Positions 1 to 8,589 of a stretch of 64,000 nt of DNA are shown here, in pieces. Source of the DNA: Acidimicrobiaceae bacterium (lineage in GTDB: Bacteria > Actinomycetota > Acidimicrobiia > Acidimicrobiales > RAAP-2). Position numbers and translations under genes: made by a program. Numbering within the stretch: the stretch's first letter is position 1; the number at the start of each line of letters is the position of its first letter. The stretch lies in assembly GCA_027451285.1 (NCBI GenBank), contig DAIDJP010000013.1:62001-126000 (forward strand), given 5' to 3'. A model generated the notes under the pieces. The model ran no database searches. It worked only from the letters and a program-made list of their open reading frames with translations, and had not been told where the DNA came from.

Positions 1-48
1 CGTGCCGTGAGCCTGATAGTCCTTGATGATCTGTGCCTTCTCAGCCAT
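1..48 (-). CDS. rpsO: 30S ribosomal protein S15, N-terminal fragment
   Basis: Only the first 16 codons lie inside the window; they read MAEKAQIIKDYQAHGT, which matches the usual S15 N-terminus (a short basic helix ahead of the TGSPEVQ motif). The start ATG is at 46-48 with a TAAGG Shine-Dalgarno nine bases upstream. It follows ribF on the same strand, the classical truB-ribF-rpsO order, which supports the call. S15 binds the central domain of 16S rRNA early in 30S assembly. The remainder lies before base 1. Confidence 0.85.
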   Translation of the reverse strand, partial: MAEKAQIIKDYQAHGT

Positions 49-130
49 GTGTTAGTGCCTTATGAGTCGGGGGTCCCGTTGCGAGCCGCCGACGTGACGA
101 CCCACATGGCCAGCGTCGCTGGTCAAGGTT
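49..130 (-). promoter_or_regulatory. ribF-rpsO intergenic leader with a small hairpin
   Basis: The 82 bases between the ribF stop and the rpsO start hold a perfect 5-bp hairpin (CCAGC, loop GTC, GCTGG at 110-122) and the rpsO Shine-Dalgarno. S15 mRNA leaders are autoregulated in several bacteria (known); whether this short hairpin has that role is inference. Confidence 0.25.
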
Positions 131-1087
131 CTAGCCTAGCAGGACCGAGGCCGTCGGCGAGAAATTCGCGAAAACGTCCACGCTGGCCACGACGTCACGC
201 TCGATCTGGGCGACCAGGGCGGCCACGTCGGCGAAGACCTGCTCGCCGCGCAGCCGGCTGAGAAAGGCGACATCCAGGGTGGCGTCGTAGAGGTCGCCCC
301 CGTAGCCCACGACGTGGACCTCGACGAGAAGAACCCCGTCGTCGTAGAACTGGGGTCGGGTGCCCACCGAGATGGCGGCAGGCCACCAGCGCCCGTCCGG
401 CAGGCGGACCGCGCCGGCGTAGATGCCCGTCGCGGGCAGTTGCTGGCGCGCCCCCACCACCACGTTGGCCGTGGGATATCCCAGGTCGGTTCCGCGGGCG
501 TCGCCGTGGCCGACCTCGCCGCGCAGGACGAAGGCGCGCCCGAGGATGACCCCGGCGCGCTCGACGTCGCCCTCGGAAAGAGAACGGCGCACCGCGGTCG
601 AACTCCAGCGCTGGCCGTCGCCGAAGAGGACGCTCGGCGCGACGGAGAATCCCCACCGCTCGCCCTCACGCACGAGGAGATCGACGTCACCCGCGCGACC
701 CTCGCCGAAGCGAAAGTCCTGTCCGACCACGACCTCGAGTGCGCCGAGCTCGCCGACGAGGACGCGTTCGACGAAGTGCTCGGCGTGCTCGTGCGAGGCG
801 TGGTGGTCGAAGTCGAGGATGCGCACGCGATCCACCCCGAGAGCCTCTAAACCCTCCAGACGCTGGTCCAGGGTGCCGAGCAGCAGCGGCGCGTGCTCGG
901 GGTCGAGCACGTCGGCGGGGTGCGGATCAAAGGTGACGACACTGGCGAGCGCACCATGGGCGCGCGCACGCGTGATCACCTCGGCGATCACGCGCTGGTG
1001 ACCGCGATGCAGCCCGTCGAACACGCCAATCGTGACGACGCTCGGCGTCTCGTCGTGGCGAGCTTCAGCGTCGTGGACGACGATCAC
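131..1087 (-). CDS. ribF: Bifunctional riboflavin kinase / FAD synthetase
   Basis: Protein of 318 residues that phosphorylates riboflavin to FMN and adenylates FMN to FAD in the cytoplasm. The N-terminal nucleotidyltransferase domain shows the family's HxGH-type signature GVFDGLHRGHQRV at about residues 22-34. The C-terminal flavokinase half carries GTDLGYPTANV near residues 199-209, the flavin/ATP-binding signature, and an acidic EVHVVGYGGDLYD stretch. Length is normal for the fused bacterial enzyme. It is the penultimate gene of the rimP-to-rpsO series, 19 bases after truB, so it is probably co-transcribed with the translation genes. Confidence 0.96.
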   Translation of the reverse strand: MIVVHDAEARHDETPSVVTIGVFDGLHRGHQRVIAEVITRARAHGALASVVTFDPHPADVLDPEHAPLLLGTLDQRLEGLEALGVDRVRILDFDHHASHEHAEHFVERVLVGELGALEVVVGQDFRFGEGRAGDVDLLVREGERWGFSVAPSVLFGDGQRWSSTAVRRSLSEGDVERAGVILGRAFVLRGEVGHGDARGTDLGYPTANVVVGARQQLPATGIYAGAVRLPDGRWWPAAISVGTRPQFYDDGVLLVEVHVVGYGGDLYDATLDVAFLSRLRGEQVFADVAALVAQIERDVVASVDVFANFSPTASVLLG

Positions 1088-1106
1088 AGGGTCAACCTAC
1101 CGGCCC

Positions 1107-1979
1107 CTACGCGCCATCGGCGAACACGAGCGCGGGCTGATAGTCCTCGCCGCGGCGTTCGAGCACGGCCACGAGGGCGCCTGACGAATCGAGCGCGGCC
1201 ACCTCGACGTCGCGCCCGTCCACGCGCAGGCGCTGACCGTGGCGGACGCGCCGAATCTGATCGTCGTCGAGGGTCACGTGCTCGAGGTGGGTGACGAAGG
1301 CCTCCGGCGCCATCACGCTGGCGTCGGGATCCTCGGCGATGGCCTCGAGAGTGCGAGCGTCCTCGACGCGGTGATCGCCGCTCGCCACCCGCCGCAGGGC
1401 CACCAGGTGACCAAGGGTTCCCAGGCGCTCGGCCAGATCGCTCGCCAGGACGCGCACGTAGGTGCCGACCGAGCAGGTGACGACGAAGTCCCAGCGCGCG
1501 GGGTCCGGTGTCGCGCGTAGTTCAAAGGAGCCCACCGTGATCGAGCGCGGCTCGCGCTCGACGACCTCGCCTCGGCGAGCCAGGTCGTAGAGTCGCTCGC
1601 CGCCGTGGTGCAGCGCCGAGACCATCGGCGGCACCTGACGCTGCTCGCCCGTCAGTGTCGCCGCCGCGGCGTTCACGGTCGCCTCGTCGAGCGGTGGCAC
1701 CGCGGCGCGCTCGACCTCTGTGCCGTCGGCGTCGAGTGAGTCGGTGGCCACACCGAAGAGGATCGTGCCGGTGTAGGTCTTGTCACGACCCTGGGCGAAG
1801 CGAATCAGGCGCGTGGCGGGACCGACCGCGAGGATCAGCAAACCCGTCGCCATGGGATCGAGCGTCCCGGCGTGTCCGACGCGGCGCTCGCCCAGGATCC
1901 GACGAAGGCGAGCGACGACGTCGTGACTGGTCAGTCCCGCCGGCTTGTCGACGAGGACCATCCCATTACGAGTCGTCAT
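1107..1979 (-). CDS. truB: tRNA pseudouridine(55) synthase
   Basis: Makes pseudouridine 55 in the T-loop of tRNAs. The motif HAGTLDPMATG with the catalytic Asp at about residue 42 is the TruB active site, and DKPAGLTSHDVV near the N-terminus is also family-specific. I chose the ATG at 1977-1979 (protein starts MTTRNGMVLVDKPAG, 290 residues) rather than an upstream start, because it matches the family N-terminus. The start lies inside the 3' end of rbfA, a 14-base overlap that suggests translational coupling. Downstream is ribF. Confidence 0.95.
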   Translation of the reverse strand: MTTRNGMVLVDKPAGLTSHDVVARLRRILGERRVGHAGTLDPMATGLLILAVGPATRLIRFAQGRDKTYTGTILFGVATDSLDADGTEVERAAVPPLDEATVNAAAATLTGEQRQVPPMVSALHHGGERLYDLARRGEVVEREPRSITVGSFELRATPDPARWDFVVTCSVGTYVRVLASDLAERLGTLGHLVALRRVASGDHRVEDARTLEAIAEDPDASVMAPEAFVTHLEHVTLDDDQIRRVRHGQRLRVDGRDVEVAALDSSGALVAVLERRGEDYQPALVFADGA

Positions 1980-2322
1980 GGCTCTGGCGGCGCAGGATCT
2001 CCTCGATAGCCTCGCCACTTCTCACCGCCGGGTCGGCCGCGAAGGAGAGCTTGGGCGTGCGCTTGAGACGCGTCTGGGCGTTGACCGAGGCCTGAATCGC
2101 CGAGCGGTGCTCGACCAGGGCCTCGTGCGCGCCCGCGCTGAGCGAGTCGAAGTACACCGTCGCCTGGCGCAGGTCCGGCGACGTGTCCACCCCGGTGACC
2201 GTGATCAGTTCGAGTCGCTCGTCGAAGTCGGCGAGGCGCACCAGTTCGTCGGAGATGACCTCGCGCAGGATCTGGTTCACCCGAGCCGAGCGCGGGTAGG
2301 GCTGATGTGAGCCGGTGGCCAC
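1966..2322 (-). CDS. rbfA: Ribosome-binding factor A
   Basis: Small KH-fold protein of about 118 residues that binds the 5' helix of 16S rRNA and helps late 30S maturation. Recognisable features are RVNQILREVISDELVRL at the N-terminus and the motif ITVTGVDTSPDLRQATVYF, typical of RbfA. The GTG at 2320-2322 is chosen because the next upstream starts would run deep into infB; it sits two bases after the infB stop codon. It overlaps truB at the other end, so infB-rbfA-truB is a tight translational unit. Confidence 0.92.
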   Translation of the reverse strand: MATGSHQPYPRSARVNQILREVISDELVRLADFDERLELITVTGVDTSPDLRQATVYFDSLSAGAHEALVEHRSAIQASVNAQTRLKRTPKLSFAADPAVRSGEAIEEILRRQSHDDS

Positions 2323-2324
2323 GA

Positions 2325-5018
2325 CTACGCCGTGCGCGGTATCTCGCGCTCTTCGAAGGTCTCGATGATGTCGCCCTCTTTGAGGTCCTGGTAGTCCGAG
2401 AGGCCGATGCCGCACTCGTAACCGGCCGCGACCTCGCGCGCGTCATCCTTGAACCTGCGAAGCGACGTGATCGTTCCCTTCCAGATGATCGCGCCCTCGC
2501 GCAGGAAGCGGACCTTGGAGCCGCGGGTGATGACCCCGTCGCGCACGAAGCAGCCCGCGACGGCGCCGATCTTGGGTACGCGGAAGACCTCTCGCACCTC
2601 GGCCTCGCCGGTGACGATCTCTTCGAAGACCGGGGTCAGCAGGCCCAGCATGGCGCCTTCGATCTCCTCGATCAGCTTGTAGATGATCTCGTAGGTGCGG
2701 ATCTGCACGCCTTCGGACTCGGCCATCTCGCGACTGCGACGGTCCGGGCGGACGTTGAAGCCGATGATCGTCGCCCCGGAGGCTTTGGCCAGCTGGACGT
2801 CGTTCTCGGTGATGCCGCCGACGCCGCGGTGCACGAGCACCAGCTTGACGTCGTCGCGCTCGAGCTTTCGCAGCGACTCGGTGCAGGCCTCGAGTGAGCC
2901 CTGCACGTCCGCCTTCAAGACGACGTTGAGCGTGGCCGTCTCGCCGCGCTGGATCTGCTCGAAGAGGTCCTCGAGACGTGCCCCGCTCGCCGAGGCGATC
3001 GGCTGATGCCCGATCAGGCGCACGCGCTGGGCGCGCGCTTCGGCGAGGGAGCGCGCGTGGGCGAGGTCGTCGGCCACGCGCATCTCGTCGCCGGCGAGCG
3101 GCGGCTCGGAGAATCCGAGGATCTGCACTGGCGTCGAGGGTCCGGCCGTCTTGACCGGCTTGCCCTGGTCGTTGATGAGGGCCTTCACCTTGCCGTAGGC
3201 GGCGCCGGCGACCACGGGGTCGCCCACCGCGAGCAGGCCCTTTTGGACCATCACCGTGGCCACCGGGCCCCGGCCGACTTCGAGGTTGGCCTCGAGGACC
3301 GTGCCCATGGCCCGTCCCGTCGGGCGGGCGGTCAGCTCGGCGAGCTCGGCGACGAGCAGCACCTGCTCGAGCAGGTCGTCGATGCCCAGATTCTGCAGCG
3401 CGGAGATCTCGACGCAGATGGTGTCACCGCCCCACTTCTCGGGCACCAGTCCGTGCTCGGAGATCTGCTGGAGGACCCGGTCGGGGTTGGCGTCGGGCCG
3501 GTCGATCTTGTTCACCGCGACGATGACGGGAACCTGGGCGGCCTTGGCGTGGTTGATCGCCTCGACGGTCTGGGGCATGACGCCGTCGTCGGCGGCGACG
3601 ACCAGGATCACGATGTCGGTCACCTTGGCGCCGCGGGCGCGCATCGCCGTGAAGGCCTCGTGGCCCGGCGTGTCGAGGAAGGCGATGGTCTTGTTGTGCC
3701 ACTTGACCTGGTACGCGCCGATGTGCTGGGTGATGCCACCGGCCTCACCGGCGACCACGTTGGTCTTGCGGATCTGGTCGAGCAGCTTGGTCTTGCCGTG
3801 GTCGACGTGGCCCATGACGGTCACGACCGGCGGACGCGGCACGGCCGGGATCTCCTCGTCGAGGTCGTCCTCGTCGAAGAACTTGGCCAGCAGGGCGGCC
3901 TCTTGCTGCTCACCCGGGTCCACCAGGCGCACGGCGGCGCCGACTTCAGCGGCGTAGAGCTCGATCATGTCGTCGCTGAGTGCCTGAACGGCGGTGACGA
4001 TCTCACCCTGGAGGAACAAGAAGCGAATGATGTCGGCGGCGCTGCGGTTGAGCTTGGGACCAACGTCCTTGGCCGTCGAGCCACGCTCGATGATGATCTC
4101 GCCCTCGGGGACCGGCGCGCTCGACGGCGCCCAGGTCGTCATCTGGGTCGGCTCGAGCTCTTCCATGTTGCGCCGGCGCCGGCGCGTCGTCTTGCGCTGG
4201 CTGCCACGCGGACCTCCGCCGCCACGGCTGGCCAGGCCGCTGCGGCCCGGTCCCGACGTCGACGGGGCTCCTCCGCGGAAGCCGGTCGTCGGCGCGCCCG
4301 TGCGCGGTGCGCCGGGACGCGGCGCGCCGCCCGAGGGGCGCGCACCCATGGGGCGCGATCCGGGCGTCGAGGGACGCATGGGTGCACCGGCCGGCGGGCG
4401 GCGCATGCCCGGCGGCGGCGGGATCGGGCGACCTGACGGGCTGAGCGGACGTCCCGGGGGCGGGGGAATCGGACGCCCGGTCGAGCTGAGCGGCGGGCGA
4501 CGCGCGGGCGCGGCCTCGCCGTCGCCGCTCGGGCGCTGGGTGGGTCGAATGGTGGTGGGCCCGTCGGGGGTGACGGTGCGTACGGGCGGGGCCTTGGGCA
4601 CGATCGTCGGACTCGAGCGTACGACGCGCGGCGCCACCTCCTCGACCGGCGCCTCGGCCGCGGGCGCCTCGGGGGTGGGAGCGGGAGCGGGTGCGGGGGT
4701 CTCGGTCCGGGCCTCGACCGCGCGGGTTACGGGCGCGGGCGCCTCGGGGGCGGGGGCGACCGGAGCGCTCGCAGCGGCTGGTGCGGCCTTGGTGGCCTTG
4801 GTGGCCCTGGCGGCCTTGGCCGGCTCAGCCGGCGGCGTCTCGCGGCGCAGGCCGTCGGCGTCGACGCGTCGACGGATGCGGTCGGCCTGGGCGTCCTCGA
4901 TGGACGCCGACGGGCTGGAGGCCCCGATACCCAGCTTCTGGGCGATCGTGAGCAGTTCCTTGCTCGTCAGTCCGAGCTCCTTGGAGAGCTCGTGTACCCG
5001 GATTTTCTTCAGCGCCAA
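2325..5018 (-). CDS. infB: Translation initiation factor IF-2
   Basis: GTPase that delivers fMet-tRNA to the 30S subunit and promotes subunit joining. An IF2_N-type domain ([18 protein letters not shown]) opens the protein. It is followed by a long low-complexity linker of roughly 250 residues rich in Ala, Pro, Gly and Arg that contains two GRPIPPPPG repeats. The G domain begins with GHVDHGKT at about 403-410, with DTPGHEAF and NKID further on, then domains II, III and the C-terminal tRNA-binding domain. I place the start at the TTG at 5016-5018, which has GAAGGA five bases upstream; a GTG at 5055-5057 would add 13 residues. About 897 residues. Confidence 0.96.
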   Translation of the reverse strand: MALKKIRVHELSKELGLTSKELLTIAQKLGIGASSPSASIEDAQADRIRRRVDADGLRRETPPAEPAKAARATKATKAAPAAASAPVAPAPEAPAPVTRAVEARTETPAPAPAPTPEAPAAEAPVEEVAPRVVRSSPTIVPKAPPVRTVTPDGPTTIRPTQRPSGDGEAAPARRPPLSSTGRPIPPPPGRPLSPSGRPIPPPPGMRRPPAGAPMRPSTPGSRPMGARPSGGAPRPGAPRTGAPTTGFRGGAPSTSGPGRSGLASRGGGGPRGSQRKTTRRRRRNMEELEPTQMTTWAPSSAPVPEGEIIIERGSTAKDVGPKLNRSAADIIRFLFLQGEIVTAVQALSDDMIELYAAEVGAAVRLVDPGEQQEAALLAKFFDEDDLDEEIPAVPRPPVVTVMGHVDHGKTKLLDQIRKTNVVAGEAGGITQHIGAYQVKWHNKTIAFLDTPGHEAFTAMRARGAKVTDIVILVVAADDGVMPQTVEAINHAKAAQVPVIVAVNKIDRPDANPDRVLQQISEHGLVPEKWGGDTICVEISALQNLGIDDLLEQVLLVAELAELTARPTGRAMGTVLEANLEVGRGPVATVMVQKGLLAVGDPVVAGAAYGKVKALINDQGKPVKTAGPSTPVQILGFSEPPLAGDEMRVADDLAHARSLAEARAQRVRLIGHQPIASASGARLEDLFEQIQRGETATLNVVLKADVQGSLEACTESLRKLERDDVKLVLVHRGVGGITENDVQLAKASGATIIGFNVRPDRRSREMAESEGVQIRTYEIIYKLIEEIEGAMLGLLTPVFEEIVTGEAEVREVFRVPKIGAVAGCFVRDGVITRGSKVRFLREGAIIWKGTITSLRRFKDDAREVAAGYECGIGLSDYQDLKEGDIIETFEEREIPRTA

Positions 5019-5063
5019 AACAGTCCTTCGTATTGCGTGCGTGGTTTTCGCACGCACGGCTAC

Positions 5064-5321
5064 CTATTCTTTCACAACTACACCCGCGCTTGGCCCCTCG
5101 GCCAGCAGCGCACTCAGCGCCGCGGCCTCGGCGTCTCCCACGGGCGCACGTAGCGCCCGCGCGAGCTGACCCGCAACCAGGCGGTCCCGGCAGGTGCCGT
5201 CGGCGCACAACCACGCCCCGCGACCCTCACCACGACCCACATACCACTGCCCGCCTCGCCGGCCGACGCGCACCAGGTGATCGTCGTCGCGCCGCGCGCG
5301 ACAGACCACGCAGGTCCGCAC
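5064..5321 (-). CDS. ylxR: YlxR family RNA-binding protein
   Basis: Small basic protein (85 residues) of the YlxR/DUF448 family. The N-terminus RTCVVCRARRD and the downstream GRGEGRGAWLCADGTCRDRL reproduce the conserved Cys/Arg pattern of the fold. It lies in its standard place between nusA and infB; the GTG start at 5319-5321 follows the nusA stop by five bases. Family members bind nucleic acid and have been linked to RNase P and transcriptional effects in other bacteria (known); nothing here narrows the role. Confidence 0.85.
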   Translation of the reverse strand: MRTCVVCRARRDDDHLVRVGRRGGQWYVGRGEGRGAWLCADGTCRDRLVAGQLARALRAPVGDAEAAALSALLAEGPSAGVVVKE

Positions 5322-5326
5322 CGGGG

Positions 5327-6493
5327 CTACGCGCCCTCCTCTTCGACCGCGACCTCGACGGGCTCGACCTCTTCGACGAGGTCGATCTCCTCGTGGTCGC
5401 CCTCGGCGTCGGTGACGACCACCGACTCCTCGATGGTCGCACCCGCGTCGTGCTCGACGACGCGAACCGTCTCGTCGACGACCACGTCGCCCTCGGTCCA
5501 GACCTCTTCGACCACTTCTTCCTCGGCGCCCTCGTTCTCGGAGCGGATGTCGATGCGCCAGCCGGTCAGGCGCGCCGCCAGGCGGGCGTTCTGGCCCTCC
5601 TTGCCGATGGCGAGCGAGAGCTGCTGGTCGTGGACGATCACCGTGGCGACGCCCTCTTCCTCGTTGAGCAGCACCTCGCGCACGCGCGCCGGGGCGAGCG
5701 CGGACTGGATGAACTCGATGGGGTCGTCGCTGAAGGGCACGACGTCGATGCGCTCGCTGCGCAACTCGTTGGTGATGTTGCGCACGCGCGATCCGCGCGC
5801 GCCCACGCAGGCGCCGACCGGATCGACCATCTGGTCGTTAGAGGCGACGGCGATCTTGGAGCGGTGCCCGGGTTCGCGCGCCAGCGCCTTGATCTCGACG
5901 ATGCCGTTGGCGATCTCGGGCACCTCGATCTCGAAGAGCTTGGCGACGAGCGCCGGGTGGGTGCGGCTCACGACGATCTGGGGACCCTTGTTGGTCTTGC
6001 GAACCTCGACGATGTAGACCTTGATGCGCGCGCCGTGCTCGTAGCGCTCGAAGGCGATCTGCTCGGCCTGGGGCAAGAGGGCCTCGACGCGCCCGAGGTC
6101 GAGCAAGGTGTAGCGGTTGTCGTTCTGCTGAACCGTGCCCGAGACGATGTCGCCCTCGCGGTTGGCGAACTCCTCGTACATCTGGCGGCGCTGGATGTCA
6201 CGGATCAGCTGCATCAGGACCTGCTTGGCCGTCTGGGCCGCGATGCGACCGAAGTCCTCGGGCGTGGCGTCCCACTCGCGCGTGACGTTGCCCTCGAGGT
6301 CGAGTTCGAGTCCCCAGACCTTGATCTCGCCGGTCTCGGGGTTGATCTCGACCTCGGCGTCCTCGGCTGAGTCCGGGCGGCGCTTGTAGGCCGCGAGCAG
6401 CGCGTTGGCCAGGGCGATGAGCAGCTCGTTCTCGTCGATGTTCTGGTCGCGGGCAATCTGTCCCAGGGCGTCAAGGAATTCAAAATTCGCCAT
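5327..6493 (-). CDS. nusA: Transcription termination/antitermination protein NusA
   Basis: Binds RNA polymerase and nascent RNA to modulate pausing, termination and antitermination. The protein (388 residues) starts MANFEFLDALGQIARDQNID, the usual NusA N-terminal domain, followed by an S1 domain (GDIVSGTVQQNDNRYTLLDL) and two KH domains (GACVGARGSRVRNI; AIGKEGQNARLAARL). The last 60 or so residues form a strongly acidic Glu/Val-rich tail without the repeats seen in proteobacteria. ATG at 6491-6493, preceded by AAAGG and two bases after the rimP stop. The gene may be autoregulated through the leader upstream of rimP. Confidence 0.97.
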   Translation of the reverse strand: MANFEFLDALGQIARDQNIDENELLIALANALLAAYKRRPDSAEDAEVEINPETGEIKVWGLELDLEGNVTREWDATPEDFGRIAAQTAKQVLMQLIRDIQRRQMYEEFANREGDIVSGTVQQNDNRYTLLDLGRVEALLPQAEQIAFERYEHGARIKVYIVEVRKTNKGPQIVVSRTHPALVAKLFEIEVPEIANGIVEIKALAREPGHRSKIAVASNDQMVDPVGACVGARGSRVRNITNELRSERIDVVPFSDDPIEFIQSALAPARVREVLLNEEEGVATVIVHDQQLSLAIGKEGQNARLAARLTGWRIDIRSENEGAEEEVVEEVWTEGDVVVDETVRVVEHDAGATIEESVVVTDAEGDHEEIDLVEEVEPVEVAVEEEGA

Positions 6494-6495
6494 GA

Positions 6496-6966
6496 TCAGC
6501 CTTTCTTGCTCGTCGAAGTGGTCGGGGCGGGTCCCCATGCGAAGACGGTGCGGGCGCGCTCGACGCCCTCTAAGCGCACCACGACGTCCTCGCCGTCGAC
6601 GCGCAGCGTTGCGGTCTCCTCGTCAGCGGCCACGAGCTCGCCCTCGAGGCGGCGCGTGGGCTCTGCGTCACGGCGCTCGCGCAACGTGACGGTCTCGCCG
6701 ACGGCGCCGCGAAAGTGCTCGGGCGTGCGCAGCTGGCGCTCCAGGCCCGGGCTCGCCACGTCGAGGGTGTAGTGGCCGGGGATCGGGTCGGTCTCGTCCA
6801 GCCAGGCCGACAGGGCCCGGCTCGCGCTGGTCAGCGTCTCGAGGTCGATGCCCCCCTCGCGGGTCACCGTGACGTGCAGGGTCCCGGCGGAGAGGTCGAT
6901 GTCGTAGAGGGAGATTCCCAGCTTCTCCAGGAGTGTGCGCACCGGTGTCTCGAGTTCCATCACCAT
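6496..6966 (-). CDS. rimP: Ribosome maturation factor RimP
   Basis: Assists 30S assembly. About 156 residues; the N-terminal alpha/beta domain shows GISLYDIDLSAGTLHVTVTREGGIDLETL and the central DPIPGHYTLDVASPGLERQL, the family signature, with a C-terminal SH3-like domain. I chose the ATG at 6964-6966 because GGAGAGGAG lies just upstream and the family N-terminus starts here; a second in-frame ATG follows two codons later. First gene of the rimP-nusA-ylxR-infB-rbfA-truB-ribF-rpsO series, with its own promoter and a terminator-bearing leader. Confidence 0.93.
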   Translation of the reverse strand: MVMELETPVRTLLEKLGISLYDIDLSAGTLHVTVTREGGIDLETLTSASRALSAWLDETDPIPGHYTLDVASPGLERQLRTPEHFRGAVGETVTLRERRDAEPTRRLEGELVAADEETATLRVDGEDVVVRLEGVERARTVFAWGPAPTTSTSKKG

Positions 6967-6990
6967 CGCTCCTCTCCTGATCAGCGTCCA

Positions 6991-7023
6991 GACAACAAAA
7001 AAGCACGGGCCCAAGGCCCGCGC
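6991..7023 (-). terminator. Intrinsic terminator inside the rimP leader
   Basis: Read on the minus strand, a 9-bp stem (7015-7023 pairs with 7003-7011, one G-U pair) closes a 3-base loop and is followed by seven U then GUUGU. This is a canonical rho-independent terminator. It sits between the rimP promoter (-10 at 7063-7068) and the rimP start at 6966, so it should interrupt rimP-nusA transcription as well as stop read-through from proS. Confidence 0.75.
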
Positions 7024-7062
7024 TAAAACGAGTCCAAACGTCCTTGGCGGACTGTCGCGACC

Positions 7063-7091
7063 AGTGTAGCAGTTAGAGCGTCTCGCCACAA
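7063..7091 (-). promoter_or_regulatory. Promoter of the rimP-nusA-infB operon
   Basis: Minus-strand -35 TTGTGG (7086-7091), exactly 17-base spacer, -10 TACACT (7063-7068). The predicted start is near 7056, giving a leader of about 90 bases before rimP. The leader contains CCAAGG (7042-7047) complementary to the CCUUGG in the centre of the terminator hairpin. Confidence 0.65.
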
Positions 7092-7149
7092 TCGAGGCGT
7101 GACCGGATAACCCCTCCCGCTAGGGACGGTAGCACGCCGAGGGGGGCGA

Positions 7150-8553
7150 TTAGTACGAGCGCGCCACGATCGCCAAAAGACCCGTTTCCTCGATGCTCTC
7201 GGGCACCGAGCCGTCGGGGCGCGTCAGGCAACGCACCGTGACCGCCTCGGCGTTGAGGCGGTCCTCGCCGGCCTCGCCCACCGCGGCCCAGGGCAGACGG
7301 GCGAAGCCCTCCTGGGCGGCCTCGAGCGCCTCGTCGACGCTGGCCACGTCGCGCGTGGCGCCGTCACGCCGGACGGTGGCCGCCGCCAGCAGGTCGGCTT
7401 GGACGACCTCGAGCAGCGCGGACGCCGCGCTGGCCAGGCCCTCGATCGGTCGAGTGATCTTCTCGCCCGTGTCGCGGCGCACCAGGGTCACGACGCCCTC
7501 GGCGAGGTCGCGCGGACCCACCTCGACGCGCAGGGGCACGCCCTTGATCTCCCAATCGGTCACTCGTCGCCCGAAGCTGCCGCGGCCCTGGTCGGCGCGG
7601 GCCCGCACGCCCGCGCCCGCGAGGTCGGCCACGATCCGCGCGACCGCCGCCGCGACCGCGTCGTCGTCGCGCACGGGGATGACGACCACCTGGATCGGCG
7701 CCACGCGCGGCGGCACCACCAAACCCTGATCGTCACCGTGGGTCATGATCAGCCCGCCCACCAGTCGCGTCGACGCCCCCCACGAGGTCGTGTGGCAGTA
7801 TTCGGACTGACCGTCCTCGCTCTGGAAGCTCACCTCGAAGGCGCGCGCGAAGTTCTGGCCCAGGTCGTGGCTGGTCACCATCTGCAGGGCCTTGCCGTCC
7901 TTCATCATCCCCTCCGCGGTGATGGTGTTGAGAGCCCCGGCGAAGCGCTCGCGCGGCGTCTTCATCCCGAGGTACGTCGGCGCGGCGAGCACGTTCACGA
8001 GGAAGTCGTTGTAGACGTCGAGGTGGATCGTCATCAGGTATCTAACAGCGTCCTCGCGGGTGGCGTGCGCGGTGTGGCCCTCCTGCCAGAGGAACTCGCT
8101 CGAGCGTAGGAAGAGGCGCGGACGCATCTCCCAGCGCACGACGTTGGCCCATTGGTTGAGACGCAGCGGCAGATCACGGTGGCTCTGGATCCATTTGGCC
8201 ATGAACTCGCCGATCACCGTCTCTGACGTCGGGCGCACCACCAGGGCCTCGGCCAACTCCTCGCCGCCGCCGTGGGTGACGACCGCGAGCTCGGGTGAGA
8301 AGCCCTCGACGTGCTCGGCCTCGCGCGAGAAGTAGTTCAGCGGGATCAGGAGTGGGAAGTAGGCGTTCTCGGCCCCCGTGGCCTTGATGCGCACGTCGAG
8401 CTCGGCCTGCATGCGCTCCCAGATCGCATATCCGTAGGGGCGGATCACCATGGTCCCGCGCGCCGGGCCGTTGTCGGCCATCTCGGCCTTCGCCACGACG
8501 TCCTGGTACCAGCGGGGAAAGTCCTCGCCCTGGGGGGTCAACACTGCGGCCAC
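7150..8553 (-). CDS. proS: Prolyl-tRNA synthetase, archaeal/eukaryal (ProS type 3) form
   Basis: Charges tRNA-Pro. At 467 residues it is the short form: it lacks the roughly 180-residue editing insertion of typical bacterial ProS and ends in a C-terminal Tyr (ARSY), as in the archaeal-like type. Class II motif 2 is visible as VVRWEMRPRLFLRSSEFLWQ, TSE in VVRPTSETVIGEF, and a C-terminal anticodon-binding domain (PPRVAPIQVVVIPV) follows. It lies 36 bases after ispG on the same strand and before the rimP promoter, so it probably ends the cdsA-dxr-rseP-ispG-proS unit. Confidence 0.95.
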   Translation of the reverse strand: MAAVLTPQGEDFPRWYQDVVAKAEMADNGPARGTMVIRPYGYAIWERMQAELDVRIKATGAENAYFPLLIPLNYFSREAEHVEGFSPELAVVTHGGGEELAEALVVRPTSETVIGEFMAKWIQSHRDLPLRLNQWANVVRWEMRPRLFLRSSEFLWQEGHTAHATREDAVRYLMTIHLDVYNDFLVNVLAAPTYLGMKTPRERFAGALNTITAEGMMKDGKALQMVTSHDLGQNFARAFEVSFQSEDGQSEYCHTTSWGASTRLVGGLIMTHGDDQGLVVPPRVAPIQVVVIPVRDDDAVAAAVARIVADLAGAGVRARADQGRGSFGRRVTDWEIKGVPLRVEVGPRDLAEGVVTLVRRDTGEKITRPIEGLASAASALLEVVQADLLAAATVRRDGATRDVASVDEALEAAQEGFARLPWAAVGEAGEDRLNAEAVTVRCLTRPDGSVPESIEETGLLAIVARSY

Positions 8554-8589
8554 GAGTCTCCTTTGTTGGCTGAGAAGCCTAGCGAAGGC

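Noticed and set aside
3006-4436. Long plus-strand open frame opposite infB
   Set aside because: High GC keeps antisense frames open; the minus strand encodes a complete, motif-bearing IF-2, and the antisense product is low-complexity with no recognisable family.
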